From Pedobacter soli (GTDB lineage: Bacteria > Bacteroidota > Bacteroidia > Sphingobacteriales > Sphingobacteriaceae): a stretch of DNA of 64,000 nucleotides. The position numbers were made by a program, and so were the translations under genes. Shown piece by piece: positions 63,211-64,000 of this stretch (positions are counted from its first letter, which is position 1; each line of letters starts with the position of its first letter). A model generated the notes under the pieces. It did no database searches, had not been told where the DNA came from, and saw only the letters and a program-made list of their open reading frames with translations. Where the stretch lies: positions 186,001-250,000 of the forward strand of contig NZ_FMZH01000007.1 of NCBI RefSeq assembly GCF_900101435.1, written 5' to 3'.

Positions 63211-64000
63211 CCGCTGGTTGCACAGCGAGTGTTTGAGGAATATTTTGCTGTCTTAACAAATTTATAAGGCCATCTAAGTCATGATAAGTCATTACACCAG
63301 GATAATTATAAAAGCTTCTCGATGCCGAATCGTTGGCAATAATCGGTAATCCACAAGCTAAGAGTTCGGGTATGCGTGTAAGTGATCCGGAGCTAGGTTC
63401 CTGGTGGATGAGTGCATAATCTGCTTGCGCTATCGTTTCCAGCAATTCATCAAAATTTAAGGTTCCCAAAACATCAATATTTGCGCCCAATGCTGATGTT
63501 TTTAAACGTTCTGAACCGAAGCCGGCAACAGTGAGCTGAACAAAATCCAGGTTGTTTAAAGCCGCTATAATGGTTGAATAGCCTTTAAAAGTTGGTGGAT
63601 TATGAAATGTGCCTAAGAGCAATAAATTTATTTTTTCAGCAACCTGATATTTTCGGTCTTTCCTTTTTTCGTTTACCTGCAGAAAATGTTTCATTAGATC
63701 CTGCGGTGGAAAATAAGGTAGATAAGCCGAATTTAATCCATAAATAGAAAGAAGCCAGCTTTCCTCTCTTGAAATGGTAAAAACCATATTGGCAAGTCTT
63801 AAGAATGCAACTTCTTCTTTAAACCATGATGGCGATTTTTGTTTAGAAAATGCACTTTCGTTTCCGATAACTAATGATTCGATATTATGCGGTATGGCAA
63901 CAAATGGAATTTTATGCTTGCGTAAAACCTCGGCCAATAATAAATAATAGCCGGATGTTGATTCCCAAATAAATAAATCGGGTTTGCAGTTTTTAATAAA
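63158..64000 (-). CDS. Glycosyltransferase family 4 (cut by right edge)
   Basis: The frame is open to the window edge, and the TTG at 63937 that can be read as a start is internal, because the upstream codons continue FIKNCKPDLFIWESTSGYY in phase. The visible 280 residues carry the GT4 donor domain, with LIHQEPSSGSLTRIPELLACGLPIIAN-type motif (EPSSG and PELLACG). The N-terminal part is outside the window. It is the first visible gene of the operon on this strand. Confidence 0.8.
   Translation of the reverse strand, partial: FIKNCKPDLFIWESTSGYYLLLAEVLRKHKIPFVAIPHNIESLVIGNESAFSKQKSPSWFKEEVAFLRLANMVFTISREESWLLSIYGLNSAYLPYFPPQDLMKHFLQVNEKRKDRKYQVAEKINLLLLGTFHNPPTFKGYSTIIAALNNLDFVQLTVAGFGSERLKTSALGANIDVLGTLNFDELLETIAQADYALIHQEPSSGSLTRIPELLACGLPIIANDSASRSFYNYPGVMTYHDLDGLINLLRQQNIPQTLAVQPAGEVEIFQNCIRRLQGER

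Noticed and set aside
1..64000. CRISPR arrays, tRNA and rRNA genes
   Set aside because: No regularly spaced direct repeats, no cloverleaf and no rRNA segment was seen by eye; a tRNAscan and CRISPR finder run would be decisive.

Overview
The window reads as chromosomal DNA of a member of the Bacteroidota, most like Sphingobacteriaceae (Pedobacter or a close relative). The signs are a SusC/SusD pair, a GH92 mannosidase, two RteC-type regulators, a CTnDOT-style tra cluster (TraE, F, G, J, K, L, M, N), a TAnnTTTG promoter box, near absence of Shine-Dalgarno sites, and an exosortase-linked polysaccharide locus. The genus is an inference; no rRNA or tRNA gene was seen.

Layout. (1) 1-1060: a response regulator cut by the left edge, an XRE regulator, and a promoter-driven structured RNA of about 98 nt that matches no family I can name. 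(2) 1257-7430: a long inverted repeat, then an operon of a thioredoxin/DUF3738-like fusion, SusC and SusD, closed by a strong terminator. (3) 7550-10267: two divergent RteC-family genes, each with a hairpin near its start. (4) 10522-16121: a SWIM zinc-finger protein, a GH92 alpha-mannosidase and a DUF808 membrane protein. (5) 16520-16941: a small secreted protein broken by a one-base slip at a G7 run; restoring the frame gives a C-terminal PID-type sorting signal. (6) 16942-17980: a gene-free kilobase rich in palindromes and ending in a terminator-like hairpin, just ahead of the transfer operon. (7) 17981-40139: a conjugation module on the + strand (primase-like protein, relaxosome protein, relaxase, ParA-like ATPase, TraD/E/E/F/G-like, three paralogous secreted proteins, TraJ-N, coupling protein, M23 hydrolase, ArdC, DUF4099/DUF3945). 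Its VirB4-type ATPase gene traG is split by a group II intron (24323-26695) directly after the conserved EEAW motif. (8) 40524-64000: a methyltransferase, then one long minus-strand polysaccharide operon with about 15 glycosyltransferases, two acyltransferases, an FkbM and a class I methyltransferase, a fucosyltransferase, a polysaccharide deacetylase, an exosortase and a Wzy-like polymerase. It runs off the right edge.

How the genes work together. The transfer module has relaxase, coupling protein, ATPase, VirB6/8/9/10-like channel parts and a wall hydrolase, so it looks close to complete. No integrase, excisionase or element end is visible, and TraI, TraO, TraP and TraQ of the CTnDOT scheme were not recognised. 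TraG can be made whole only by intron splicing. The glycan operon would build and polymerise a decorated exopolysaccharide. The exosortase inside it is a possible processing enzyme for PID-type proteins such as the broken one at 16520, but that link is inference.

The observations most worth following are the unnamed RNA at 963-1060, the G7 frameshift and PID signal, the intron in the TraG Walker B region, the tandem paralogs in the tra module, a 39-residue coupled reading frame between the M23 and ArdC genes, and the exosortase/Wzy glycan locus.
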